Both the position numbers and the translations under genes were made by a program. From Gammaproteobacteria bacterium (GTDB taxonomy: Bacteria > Pseudomonadota > Gammaproteobacteria > Pseudomonadales > Azotimanducaceae): a stretch of DNA of 64,000 nucleotides. Positions 9,355 to 18,506 of the stretch are shown one piece after another (within the stretch, counting starts at the first letter, position 1; the number at the start of each line of letters is the position of its first letter). The DNA lies in contig JAPOVV010000110.1 in NCBI GenBank assembly GCA_026707945.1, positions 248,001-312,000 of the forward strand. Direction: 5' to 3'. The notes under the pieces were generated by a model. That model was not told the DNA's origin and searched no databases. It saw only the letters and a program-made list of their open reading frames with translations.

Positions 9355-12290
9355 TGTCCGATTCGCAGGCAGAATACCTACCACTTGCTGAGTTAGCCAC
9401 GCGCATTGGTGAACCCGTTCCCTGTGCCGGTAATCTCCCCGTCAATCTAGATGATCCAGATAGCATCTGGTTCATCGATCGGGGTTCAGTGAACCTGTTT
9501 CTCGTCGAATTTAAAGACGGCGTCGAGCAAGCAGCGCCACAGCATCTAGTGAACCGAGAAGCTGGGACTCTATTACCCGGGGTCGAACCGGATGCGCAAG
9601 ATGATGACACCACGCTTAGCATCATTGCCAAGGGTTCTCCTGGAACGATTCTAAAACGCGTACCGGCGTCATCTCTATCTGAAATCCGGCCAGCAGATTT
9701 AGCCGAACAGTTTGACTCATGGTTAGTCGAAATCACAGACACGCTTTCACGTTACGTCAGTCGCCAACCTCGACCGACCGCATTAGCAGAAGCTGGCCGG
9801 ACTCGAACTTACACGCCTTGCATCCTTTCTGTACGTCGCGGCGTCGTGTGGGTCTCTCAACCTCCACAGGGTGGTAGCCTGTTCATGGACATGATCGACC
9901 CGACAGAGCGTGCAGCAACCAATAACGTTACTGAAGCAGCGATACCGCTGACGCATGCGAGCTGGCTCTCGTTGGTTGAAGAAGCAACGTTTACCGAGAT
10001 TTCAACAGAATCACTCGTACAGCAAGAGCTGTTTCTTCCTTCACTCGCCGCTTTTCACAAAATCGCGTTTACGCTAGAGCGACTAAATCGCCAGCTAGCC
10101 GTAGTTGACGAAGCAAATCTCGAGCGCGCACGGACCACCAGTCGCCGCACCGCGGAAAAAGCAGCGAGACAGAGACTCTTCAATATTTATGACCTACCGC
10201 TTGACCGAGCCAAGAGCTTCGAAGACCGGGTTCTAGGCGATGCGTTAGAAATTGTCGGAAAACACCACGGGATCAAATTCAAAATCCCTTCGCGATCGGG
10301 AACGGCCGAAACACCGGTCAGCCTCATCGACGTACTCGATGCATCCGGTGTGCGTGCGAGAAGGGTAAAACTAAATCACGACGACAACTGGTGGCGTGGG
10401 GACAGCAATGCAATGTTGGCGTTCCGTCGAGAGGATAACCAACCCGTTGTGCTTCTACCGAGTCCGATTGGTCGTTATCGCGAAATCGATCCCGTTAGCA
10501 AGCGTACAGTTCGGATAAACGCAGATCGCGCATCAGAACTTATGCCAGATGCATGGTTGTTCTATCCGCCACTCCCTTCAGGCGATGTTGAATCGAAAGA
10601 TCTCCTCAAAATCGCGCTACATGGATCATCCGCAGACTTGGTTCGACTGGTTCTTGCAGGTTTACCGGGAGGTCTAATCAGACTGTTGCCGGCACTGACT
10701 CTTGGGTTCGTAACGAACCATATTGTCGCAGGGGGTTCCGCCGGCGTACTGTACGCGTTGGCCGCTTCACTTTGTGGTTTCGCGTTACTTGGTGCATTGT
10801 TACACATGTTCCAGAGCACAGCAATGATGCGACTAGAAGGACGCTCCGCATCGCGTCTTGAGGCCGCTTTCTGGGACCGCCTCATGCGCTTGCCTCCTAG
10901 TGTCCTACATCGGCATCCATCGGGCGACTTGGCGATGTCAGGAATGACGTTCCAAAACCTTCGAGATGGCATGCAAGGAGTCGTCGCAGACAGCTTTTTA
11001 TCGATGATCTTTCTACTGCCAGTATTTGGGTTGATCTTTTTTTACGATGCAACGCTAGGTCTTATAACACTGGGTTTCAGCCTGGCGGCGCTCCTAGTGA
11101 CGTTAGCAATGGGGATGCGGCAAATTCTGCCTTACGGCCGCATGATTGCAGCGGTGCGCCGAGTATCGGGTAGATTGTTTCAGATCGTAGGCGGCATCAG
11201 CAAGTTACGAGTGGAAAATGCCGAAGGTTCCGCGTTCGACATCTGGGCTCAAGACTACCGTGAACAAAAGCGTGCCGAACTTGAACTCGGTCTGCTAGAA
11301 GGGCATGCCAAGGCTTTCGGAACGACGCTTCCTTTTCTTGCTGCAGGGGTAATACTCTATGCGGTTCTGGTACAAGCGGATCGCGACATTCCCCTCGGCG
11401 ATTTCCTCGTCGTTTACACGGTCTTTCTTACGTTTCAGTATGCGATTTCCCGACTCGGCGAATCGTGCGGAACCGTTGCTGGAATGCTCCCTGCTTTTCA
11501 GCAGATGCGACCAATCCTGAGCGCGATTCCCGAATCTGAGTCCGAAGGCGATTCGGTAGAGTATTTGAGTGGCGACATATTGTTCGATCACGTTTCCTTC
11601 CGATACGACCCAGAAGGCCCGTTGATTCTTGATGACGTGACCATTCGGGCGCGCCCTGGTGAGTTTGTCGCGATTGCGGGAGAATCTGGTGCAGGTAAGA
11701 GCACTTTATTCCGACTTGCGCTTGGACTCGAGCGTCCTACTGCTGGTGCTTTGTATTACGATGGACGCGATCTACGACACCTGAACTTAAAGCAGCTGCG
11801 TAGGAAGATCGGCGCCGTGCCACAATCGGTCGGTTTGCATCCGCAGGACCTATGGGACAACCTTGTTAGTCACCATGAAAGTGCTAACAACGAGGAAGTG
11901 TGGCGTGCAGCACGGATTGCTGAAATCGAAGATGAGATCAAGAAAATGCCGATGGGAATGATGACCATGGTTGGTACGAGCGGTTCTGTGCTTTCGGGTG
12001 GTGAAAGTCAGAGAATCACGATTGCTCGTTCTGTAATGGGCAGTCCGAAAATCATGCTGTTTGATGAAGCAACAAACTGGCTCGACAACGAAAACCAATC
12101 TGAAGTTATGAAGAATCTGACGACGCTCACTTCGACTCGGCTAGTTATCGCCCATCGCCTTTCCACGTTAGAACAGGCGGACCGCATCTACGTTCTACAA
12201 GCTGGAAAGGTTGTACAGAGTGGCTCATTCAGAGATCTTATGGCAGTCGAGGGTGTGTTCAAAGATCTGGTACGACGACAAATCGTCTAG
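9354..12290 (+). CDS. NHLM bacteriocin system second ABC transporter (ABC2 type)
   Basis: A 978-residue ABC protein typical of NHLP peptide clusters. The N-terminal half (about 1-400) is a soluble extension, partly resembling a cyclic-nucleotide-binding-like fold, with no C39 catalytic residues. A transmembrane domain (about 410-700) and an ATP-binding domain follow, with Walker A GESGAGKST near 776-784, signature LSGGESQR near 880 and Walker B IMLFDEATNWLD. In this family it is paired with the C39 exporter, possibly as a heterodimer. It overlaps the upstream gene by one base; the next gene begins about 90 bases later. Confidence 0.9.
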   Translation: MSDSQAEYLPLAELATRIGEPVPCAGNLPVNLDDPDSIWFIDRGSVNLFLVEFKDGVEQAAPQHLVNREAGTLLPGVEPDAQDDDTTLSIIAKGSPGTILKRVPASSLSEIRPADLAEQFDSWLVEITDTLSRYVSRQPRPTALAEAGRTRTYTPCILSVRRGVVWVSQPPQGGSLFMDMIDPTERAATNNVTEAAIPLTHASWLSLVEEATFTEISTESLVQQELFLPSLAAFHKIAFTLERLNRQLAVVDEANLERARTTSRRTAEKAARQRLFNIYDLPLDRAKSFEDRVLGDALEIVGKHHGIKFKIPSRSGTAETPVSLIDVLDASGVRARRVKLNHDDNWWRGDSNAMLAFRREDNQPVVLLPSPIGRYREIDPVSKRTVRINADRASELMPDAWLFYPPLPSGDVESKDLLKIALHGSSADLVRLVLAGLPGGLIRLLPALTLGFVTNHIVAGGSAGVLYALAASLCGFALLGALLHMFQSTAMMRLEGRSASRLEAAFWDRLMRLPPSVLHRHPSGDLAMSGMTFQNLRDGMQGVVADSFLSMIFLLPVFGLIFFYDATLGLITLGFSLAALLVTLAMGMRQILPYGRMIAAVRRVSGRLFQIVGGISKLRVENAEGSAFDIWAQDYREQKRAELELGLLEGHAKAFGTTLPFLAAGVILYAVLVQADRDIPLGDFLVVYTVFLTFQYAISRLGESCGTVAGMLPAFQQMRPILSAIPESESEGDSVEYLSGDILFDHVSFRYDPEGPLILDDVTIRARPGEFVAIAGESGAGKSTLFRLALGLERPTAGALYYDGRDLRHLNLKQLRRKIGAVPQSVGLHPQDLWDNLVSHHESANNEEVWRAARIAEIEDEIKKMPMGMMTMVGTSGSVLSGGESQRITIARSVMGSPKIMLFDEATNWLDNENQSEVMKNLTTLTSTRLVIAHRLSTLEQADRIYVLQAGKVVQSGSFRDLMAVEGVFKDLVRRQIV

Positions 12291-12381
12291 ACCTGCGTTC
12301 CAATATGTTGTGCGGAATTAACCGGTTCACAAGTAACGTGTTCCATAGAGAAGACGAACGAGATTTCGCCAAGCATCTAAC

Positions 12382-13677
12382 GTGAAACCGAAAGACCTGA
12401 ACCGTTTTCTGATCGACAGGGCACACGAAGATGACGAGTTCCGTGATCGTTTGCTTAAGGCTCCGAAAGCGACGATCGAAAGCGAATTCGACGTGGAAAT
12501 CCCGGACAACCATGAGTTAGTTGTCCACGAGGAGAGCTACGCTGTGACGCACGTGGTGTTGCCTCCTCGTGATAAATACAGCAAAGCAGAACGAGAAGAG
12601 GCGAGGAAAGGCGTAGGATCACTCGAGTTCCTGCGAAAAACGTTACATGATCCTGCCCCACCGATGCGATCCGTTGAAATTTCGGACTCAAAAATACGGC
12701 GCAATGTAGTTTCCCAACGTTCGCTCGCCGCCGCTTGTCGAGACAGTATTAGTAAGGGGCTAGTCTACCTAAACAGTACCGTAGACCCGAACGGAGCCTG
12801 GCACTGCATCCGTTTCAATGTCGCGAAGCCTGAAATACCGCGTCATTACGAACGACCACCATTTATTTCTGCCTTTTGCGCCCTTGCGCTGGCATGTTCC
12901 AATGAAAAATTAGCACAATCGATCTATAGGCGTACAAAACGCTATATCGCCGACACAATCGAATATCCTGGATTGTGGCGCTACTACCGGCATCTACCGA
13001 ACGACTTGGACAGTACGTCTCTCTGTTCACTAGTCCTTAACACTCATCCTTGGACTTTATTACGCAGAAACGTAGCCACTATATTGCGGAATCGAGACGA
13101 AAATGGTCTGTTCTTGACCTGGATTCATACCGACGATGACCCAGAGGTTGTGTCGCCTTTCCGAATCGAAGCAGATCCTGTCGTCAATGCAAATCTGATA
13201 GCGTACCTCGGCGACCGTTCCGAAACAAAGGAAGCTCAGAGATGGTTGACAGGCTCAATTACCGACGGTAGTTTGGTCGGCGCATCAAAGTGGTATCCCG
13301 ATCCGGTAGCCGTCTTCTATGCGATATCGCGTGCGATGGTTTTCGTGCCGACGATCTTCCAGCAGTTACGTCCAAAACTAATAGAGCAAATCCTAGATTT
13401 GCGAGATCGAAGCGGCAGATTTCAGAACGCGCTTCAAACTGCTCAGGCAGTCTCTGCACTCTACAATATTGAGAGTCTGAACGAGATCGACGTGAGTCTC
13501 CAATTGGAGACGATTATTGGTATGCAGCGTGACGATGGCAGCTGGCCCGAGATTCTCGCCTTTGGCGACCAATCGTTGAACTGGGGACCGTTTGGTCAGA
13601 TCGGACACGCCTCAGAGTCCGTAACAGGGGCTTTCTGCGTCGAAGCGTTGGAGAGACTCGTCGAACATCTTGGCTGA
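12382..13677 (+). CDS. NHLP leader domain fused to a cyclase-like alpha/alpha-toroid protein
   Basis: Residues 1-75 form an NHLP-type leader domain. It shares a pattern with the leader of the small precursor at 19749-20000: FRDRLLKAPKATI against FRQQLLADPKSTI, then IP, HE and LPP at matching spacing. No Gly-Gly-like cut site and no short core follow. The rest (about 105-431) is a helical repeat protein with phrases such as DPNGAWHC, RDDGSWPE and tandem helices ending near the C-terminus, in the manner of prenyltransferase/squalene-hopene-cyclase type alpha/alpha-toroids; no DxDD acid motif is evident. The start is GTG. The leader may dock the protein to the cyclodehydratase or exporter, or mimic the precursor. 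Function unknown. Confidence 0.65.
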   Translation: MKPKDLNRFLIDRAHEDDEFRDRLLKAPKATIESEFDVEIPDNHELVVHEESYAVTHVVLPPRDKYSKAEREEARKGVGSLEFLRKTLHDPAPPMRSVEISDSKIRRNVVSQRSLAAACRDSISKGLVYLNSTVDPNGAWHCIRFNVAKPEIPRHYERPPFISAFCALALACSNEKLAQSIYRRTKRYIADTIEYPGLWRYYRHLPNDLDSTSLCSLVLNTHPWTLLRRNVATILRNRDENGLFLTWIHTDDDPEVVSPFRIEADPVVNANLIAYLGDRSETKEAQRWLTGSITDGSLVGASKWYPDPVAVFYAISRAMVFVPTIFQQLRPKLIEQILDLRDRSGRFQNALQTAQAVSALYNIESLNEIDVSLQLETIIGMQRDDGSWPEILAFGDQSLNWGPFGQIGHASESVTGAFCVEALERLVEHLG

Positions 13678-13755
13678 ACCGAGACCTAGTCGCCGATCGT
13701 GGTTGTACGTATGGATGTTAACTTGAGGATGTGCTAACCCAACAATAAAACTGCT

Positions 13756-16143
13756 ATGTCGCAAGATACAGCCACTGACAGTGGAATGGGATCACCCCAA
13801 CCTGATCTGAAGCGGTACATAGAGCCTTCGATCTTGAACGCTCTACCGCACTATATACCCTTGGGTATTTTCCCATTGATATTTCTCGCTTTGATTTACG
13901 GTGGTTGGTGGCTTATACCCCCATTTCTGTTCATGAGTGTTGCAGGTCCCGCCGATAAGTGGCTCGGTCCAGATGGGCAGAACATCAATCCGAAGACCAC
14001 ACCGGAACGACGCCTGATATGGCACAACCTGCCGCTATGGGGATGGGCGTTTTTGTGGCCTCCGACACTCATTTTCGGGATGTGGCAAATCCTCGTAGCG
14101 AACCCTTTTGCGATATGGGAAGAGGTCATTCTCGTCTTCATCCTGACCATGGAAGCGCAAGCGGTATTCATGGTTGGGCATGAGCTCGTACATCGCCGGA
14201 CTACCTGGGAGAGACGAATCGCGGAGTTCTTACTTGCTTCGGGTTCGTATCCGCAATATGCAACCGAGCACGTCTATATCCATCATGCGCAGGTCGGTAC
14301 TCCAAACGATGTGGGGTCCGCACCCAAAGGCGAGAGTTTTTGGCGATATTTTCCGAAGGAAGTTGCAAGCAATCTCACCAATTCCTGGAAGACTGCACGC
14401 GCTCGCCTCGCTCGAAGTAATCACCCAATTTGGCACTACTCGAACCCATTTTGGCGGTACGGGCTCGGTCTTCTGTTCTGGTACGGCGTAACGTTTTGGA
14501 TGGGTGGCATCTGGGCCGTACTCGTATTCATATTCCTCGGTTTTTGCTGTGTCTTCTCCATGAAGATCATCAACTACTGCCAACACTATGGACTACGTCG
14601 CGTTCGATTACCTAACGGACGATGGGAAAAAGTGATGCCCCGCCACTCATGGGACGCGGACTGGAAGTTCAGTAATTGGATGTTCTTCAAAATGCAGCGG
14701 CACTCCGACCATCATGCAATGGCAAGTCGGCACTACCCACTGCTTCAAGTTCGAGGTGCTGATGAATCGCCGCAGCTACCCGGGACGTACAGCGACATGA
14801 TGAATCTTGTCGTTCGACCAAAACGTTGGTTCGAGAAAATGGATCCATTGGTGGATCAATGGCGGAAGCATTTTTATCCGGAAATCGAAGACTGGCGCGC
14901 ATATGACAGTCCACTAGCTGCGTCACGACCGGAGTCCTTTGACTCAATAATCGAGATATTTGGTTGTGCACCGCGAGTGGCTAAGTGGATTGAACGAAAT
15001 CCTGAATTACTCGACAACCTTCACGATCGCGAATTTACTGACCTGGATATACCTAAAGGATTTGGACCTGATCTGGAATACGAGACGACCGCGCGGCGTG
15101 GGTTAACCCGACTGTATTGGACGCATGAGTTGGGCGTCCAAGAAATGCTTGATCAAATCGCGGAATTACCAGCCGCTGATGCAAGAGATACTGTCGACGT
15201 CGTACGCAACTGGTCGAATGACAAGGCATTCCAAGTAGGTATTCATGTCATCCGCGGGAATCTGTCGCCTTTAGAAGCTTCGGTCGCGCTGTCAAATCTT
15301 GCTGAAGCCGTCATTACATCCGTACTTACTTCTGTTGTAGCAGATTTCGTCGAGCGAAATGGAACGATAGATGCAGGTGGTCTCGTCGCCATGCTTGTAG
15401 GTGATCTCGCCAGTCGGGAAGCCTATCCTGGGGTTCCTCTCGATCTGGTATTTATCCACGACAACGATCAATCCGGGTCATTAGAGCGACTTACGAAACT
15501 ATTTCGCACTAACCTCGAGAATTTGGCGAGCGACAGTCTTGTGTTTTCTCCAACACCAAGTAAAGGTAATCTAAACAAATCATTCACTATTGCTGAATTC
15601 AGAACCTACTGTAAGATCCCTGAATCTGGCGACGAGGACTATTTAGTGGGGTCACGGTGTATCTATGACGTTGGAGATTCGGAGATACGGCAGAAGTTAG
15701 ACGACATCCGTAGCGATATCCTCGCTGAAATCCGAGCCGACGAGTCATTTCTCGAAAATCTATCGGCGAAAATCAAAGAAGGAACGGCTGTCCATCAATC
15801 TTTGAGCACATATGTTTGTGAAGGACTTGATTTGGTTGAAGGTGCTGCTCGTACATTTCGGTTGAAGAATGAAATAGAAAACACGAGCGTTCTGGTGCCA
15901 ACCGCACATGCAATATTCGAGAAGCTCAACATTGAAAAAGCCGCTCAAGCGGCTGATCTGATGAGGTCGTTACAAGGCGTTCAACGTCTTGTCATCGAAG
16001 AGGAAACGAACTTGGATGAAGCCGGACAGAAGGTGAAATCTCTCGTTGCGAGTGCATGTGGATATGAGAACATTGATACGCTCACCACTGCCGTGCAAGA
16101 TTCAACGAGTCAAGTCAAACGCGCCTTGGCATCGTTGATCTAG
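13756..16143 (+). CDS. AlkB-type membrane hydroxylase fused to a degenerate GlnE-like adenylyltransferase
   Basis: Residues 1-375 are an alkane-1-monooxygenase-like diiron membrane enzyme: hydrophobic helices plus all histidine boxes, GHELVHR (141-147), EHVYIHH (171-177), NYCQHYG (273-279) and QRHSDHH (314-320). Residues from about 395 to 795 match one half of glutamine synthetase adenylyltransferase (GlnE) in order: a NPELLDNL block, a WLAEA-like NLAEAV block, GDLASRE...LDLVFIHD, a GSRCIYDVGD block and the C-terminal helices. The nucleotidyl-transfer motifs are broken: the SDLDL acidic pair is VPLDL (560-564) and the DARLRPSG loop is FSPTPSKG (597-604). So the front half looks active and the back half looks like a pseudoenzyme, perhaps a binding module. 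Location in the RiPP operon suggests peptide or lipid tailoring; that is inference. Confidence 0.8.
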   Translation: MSQDTATDSGMGSPQPDLKRYIEPSILNALPHYIPLGIFPLIFLALIYGGWWLIPPFLFMSVAGPADKWLGPDGQNINPKTTPERRLIWHNLPLWGWAFLWPPTLIFGMWQILVANPFAIWEEVILVFILTMEAQAVFMVGHELVHRRTTWERRIAEFLLASGSYPQYATEHVYIHHAQVGTPNDVGSAPKGESFWRYFPKEVASNLTNSWKTARARLARSNHPIWHYSNPFWRYGLGLLFWYGVTFWMGGIWAVLVFIFLGFCCVFSMKIINYCQHYGLRRVRLPNGRWEKVMPRHSWDADWKFSNWMFFKMQRHSDHHAMASRHYPLLQVRGADESPQLPGTYSDMMNLVVRPKRWFEKMDPLVDQWRKHFYPEIEDWRAYDSPLAASRPESFDSIIEIFGCAPRVAKWIERNPELLDNLHDREFTDLDIPKGFGPDLEYETTARRGLTRLYWTHELGVQEMLDQIAELPAADARDTVDVVRNWSNDKAFQVGIHVIRGNLSPLEASVALSNLAEAVITSVLTSVVADFVERNGTIDAGGLVAMLVGDLASREAYPGVPLDLVFIHDNDQSGSLERLTKLFRTNLENLASDSLVFSPTPSKGNLNKSFTIAEFRTYCKIPESGDEDYLVGSRCIYDVGDSEIRQKLDDIRSDILAEIRADESFLENLSAKIKEGTAVHQSLSTYVCEGLDLVEGAARTFRLKNEIENTSVLVPTAHAIFEKLNIEKAAQAADLMRSLQGVQRLVIEEETNLDEAGQKVKSLVASACGYENIDTLTTAVQDSTSQVKRALASLI

Positions 16144-16183
16144 CGAGCTCCTCTAACTATCCCACTCATCTTGGAATCCCGGA

Positions 16184-18499
16184 GTGCAAGCCAATTCGGC
16201 TGACGTAACCCGAAGCGGGATACTGATCAGAACAACTCCCGAAGACAAGGGGCAAATAGACGTTCCAATGCTTACACCGCATTTGGAATTTCGCGATATT
16301 GGCGATCAGCAAGCGCTGTTGGTGTCTGAAACCTTCAACACATTACTTCACGGACACCTCACCACAGACTTGCTTCCTCTTCTCGATGGGAAAAAGCAGT
16401 TAAGCGAAATCGTTGCAGAACTCGAAGAAAAATATGCGGCATCTGCAATCTACGATGCGATTTCTTCGCTCTCCAGTAGAGGCTATGTTGTATCTGGTGA
16501 GTACGCCATGGAACAGTCAAGGGCCGCTTACTGGACGTCACTTGGGGCAACGCCGCGGTTCGTCGAATCCACATTAGCGAATTCGTCAGTCGACATAGAC
16601 GGCGATGAAATGCAGCTAGTACAACGACTAGAAGCGTCTGGCGTCGCAAAGGCAACTAAAGGTTCTCAGCTCAGCGTATATGTTTGTGCAGATTACCTTG
16701 AAGAACGATTTACCGCAATAAATGAACACCATCTCCAAAAGGGAACACCTTGGCTCTTGGTGCGACCGCACGGATTGCAACCTTTGTTTGGACCAGTTTT
16801 CAACCCAACTGAAGAAGGACCTTGTTGGTCATGTCTTAGCTATCGACTAGGTACCCATCAAGAGGTCCATAACTTTCTACGTAATCTCGCTGGTGACGAT
16901 GCCGCATTTAAGCCCTTCGCATCGGAACCAACGGTACTCGATGCGGTTTATCGGCTTGTTACAACTGAAATTGTCAAATGGCTGATCCTCGCCGAGTTTT
17001 CTCCACTTAATCACCACGCGATGGCATTAAACACTGGTACATTCGAAAGCTCGAAACACCCGGTGAGTCGAAGACCGCAGTGCCAGTCATGTGGAGACGC
17101 GAATCTATTTCGACCAGATCGAAAACCGTTACCGCTAAAGCTAAATCCGAGTCCTAATCCCCATCGCAACAGCGGCGGTGCCCGATCCGTAGCACCTGAA
17201 GTCACCCTAGCTAAATATCGACATATCATCAGTCCTATCAGTGGCGTTGTCACATGGTTGTCGCGTACGACAGACGAGACTGATTCCTGGCTTCATGTCT
17301 ATTGGGCGGGCAGTAACCTTGGTATAAGAAGCCGTAGCTTGACCTCCCTTAGACGAAGTCTTCGCAGTAAAAGCGCCGGTAAAGGAAGCACTCGTGAGCA
17401 GTCGGAAGTGAGTGCTCTCTGCGAAGCGATAGAACGGTATTCAGGTGCGTACCACGGCGATGAGATTCGAGCGCACAGATCGTTTAAGGATCTAGCAACC
17501 GGCGAGGAGGCGATTCATCCAAATGATGTGCAGCTATTTAGCGACGAGCAGCTAGATAACGCACAGAGTATCAATGCAAAGGGGCATCTATACAACATGG
17601 TCCCTCCACGTCTTGATCCCGACATAAAAATAGACTGGACACCCGTATGGTCGCTGACCGAACGCCGACATAAATACCTACCGACTTCAATGCTATACAG
17701 TATGCCAGCCGAACAGCGTGCTGCGGCTGATCTGTTTGCAGATTCCAATGGCTGCGCTGCCGGTAATACACTTGAAGAAGCCATACTCCAAGGTTTTTAC
17801 GAGTTAGTGGAACGTGACGCTTTCGCTATCTGGTGGTACAACCAACTGGAGGTACCGGAAATCGACTTAACGACTTTCGATGATGAGTTCTTAGCCTCAG
17901 CAACAGAATACTATGCCCGTTACGAAAGAGAGGTTTGGCTACTCGACATTACCTCAGATTTGGGCATTCCAGCGTTTGTTGCGATTTCACGTAGATCTTC
18001 TGCAGCAACGGAAGACATCATCTATGGCGCTGGCGCCCACGCTCATCCTCGTATTGCGGCTATGAGAGCAGTCTGTGAATTGAACCAGTGCCTTACATGG
18101 TTGCCTCGTCCCGGTAGTCGTGACGGTCGTCCCATGATTGATGATCCACTCGCTTTGTGGTGGTGGCGAACTGCACGCCTGGATGAATGTCGCTGGCTTC
18201 TGCCACGAGAAGGTACGGTACGTACGAAATCCGACTTCCACGTCAATGAATCGGAAGATTCGCTTGATGACGTGGAGCATTGTCGCAAGCTCGTTGAAGA
18301 TAAAGGGATGGAGTTCCTGGTGCTCGATCAGACCAGACCGGATATCGAAATGCCGGTCGTTCGGGTGATCGTACCTGGAATGCGACATTTCTGGGCACGA
18401 TTCGCATCAGGACGTCTGTACGACGTTCCTGTTCGTATGGGTTACCGTCAACAACCATGCAGTGAAAGTGATTTGAATCCCGCTCCGGTGATCGCATAG
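16184..18499 (+). CDS. TOMM/azole cyclodehydratase: fused E1-like (C) and YcaO (D) protein
   Basis: YcaO enzymes use ATP to convert Cys, Ser or Thr of a precursor into thiazoline or oxazoline rings. Residues 1-330 are the leader-binding, ThiF/E1-like part with a zinc tetrad CWSC (214-217) and CQSC (300-303). Residues 345-771 are the YcaO domain with ATP/Mg motifs SALCEAIERYSG (from 410), SNGCAAG (521-527) and ELVERDAFA (540-548). The C-terminus NPAPVIA is proline-rich, as in TOMM YcaO proteins where that tail is needed for activity. No separate FMN dehydrogenase gene is seen nearby, so the rings may stay as azolines unless another oxidase acts. Start taken as GTG with little ribosome binding signal. 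Confidence 0.93.
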   Translation: MQANSADVTRSGILIRTTPEDKGQIDVPMLTPHLEFRDIGDQQALLVSETFNTLLHGHLTTDLLPLLDGKKQLSEIVAELEEKYAASAIYDAISSLSSRGYVVSGEYAMEQSRAAYWTSLGATPRFVESTLANSSVDIDGDEMQLVQRLEASGVAKATKGSQLSVYVCADYLEERFTAINEHHLQKGTPWLLVRPHGLQPLFGPVFNPTEEGPCWSCLSYRLGTHQEVHNFLRNLAGDDAAFKPFASEPTVLDAVYRLVTTEIVKWLILAEFSPLNHHAMALNTGTFESSKHPVSRRPQCQSCGDANLFRPDRKPLPLKLNPSPNPHRNSGGARSVAPEVTLAKYRHIISPISGVVTWLSRTTDETDSWLHVYWAGSNLGIRSRSLTSLRRSLRSKSAGKGSTREQSEVSALCEAIERYSGAYHGDEIRAHRSFKDLATGEEAIHPNDVQLFSDEQLDNAQSINAKGHLYNMVPPRLDPDIKIDWTPVWSLTERRHKYLPTSMLYSMPAEQRAAADLFADSNGCAAGNTLEEAILQGFYELVERDAFAIWWYNQLEVPEIDLTTFDDEFLASATEYYARYEREVWLLDITSDLGIPAFVAISRRSSAATEDIIYGAGAHAHPRIAAMRAVCELNQCLTWLPRPGSRDGRPMIDDPLALWWWRTARLDECRWLLPREGTVRTKSDFHVNESEDSLDDVEHCRKLVEDKGMEFLVLDQTRPDIEMPVVRVIVPGMRHFWARFASGRLYDVPVRMGYRQQPCSESDLNPAPVIA

Positions 18500-18506
18500 C
18501 AGCAAT

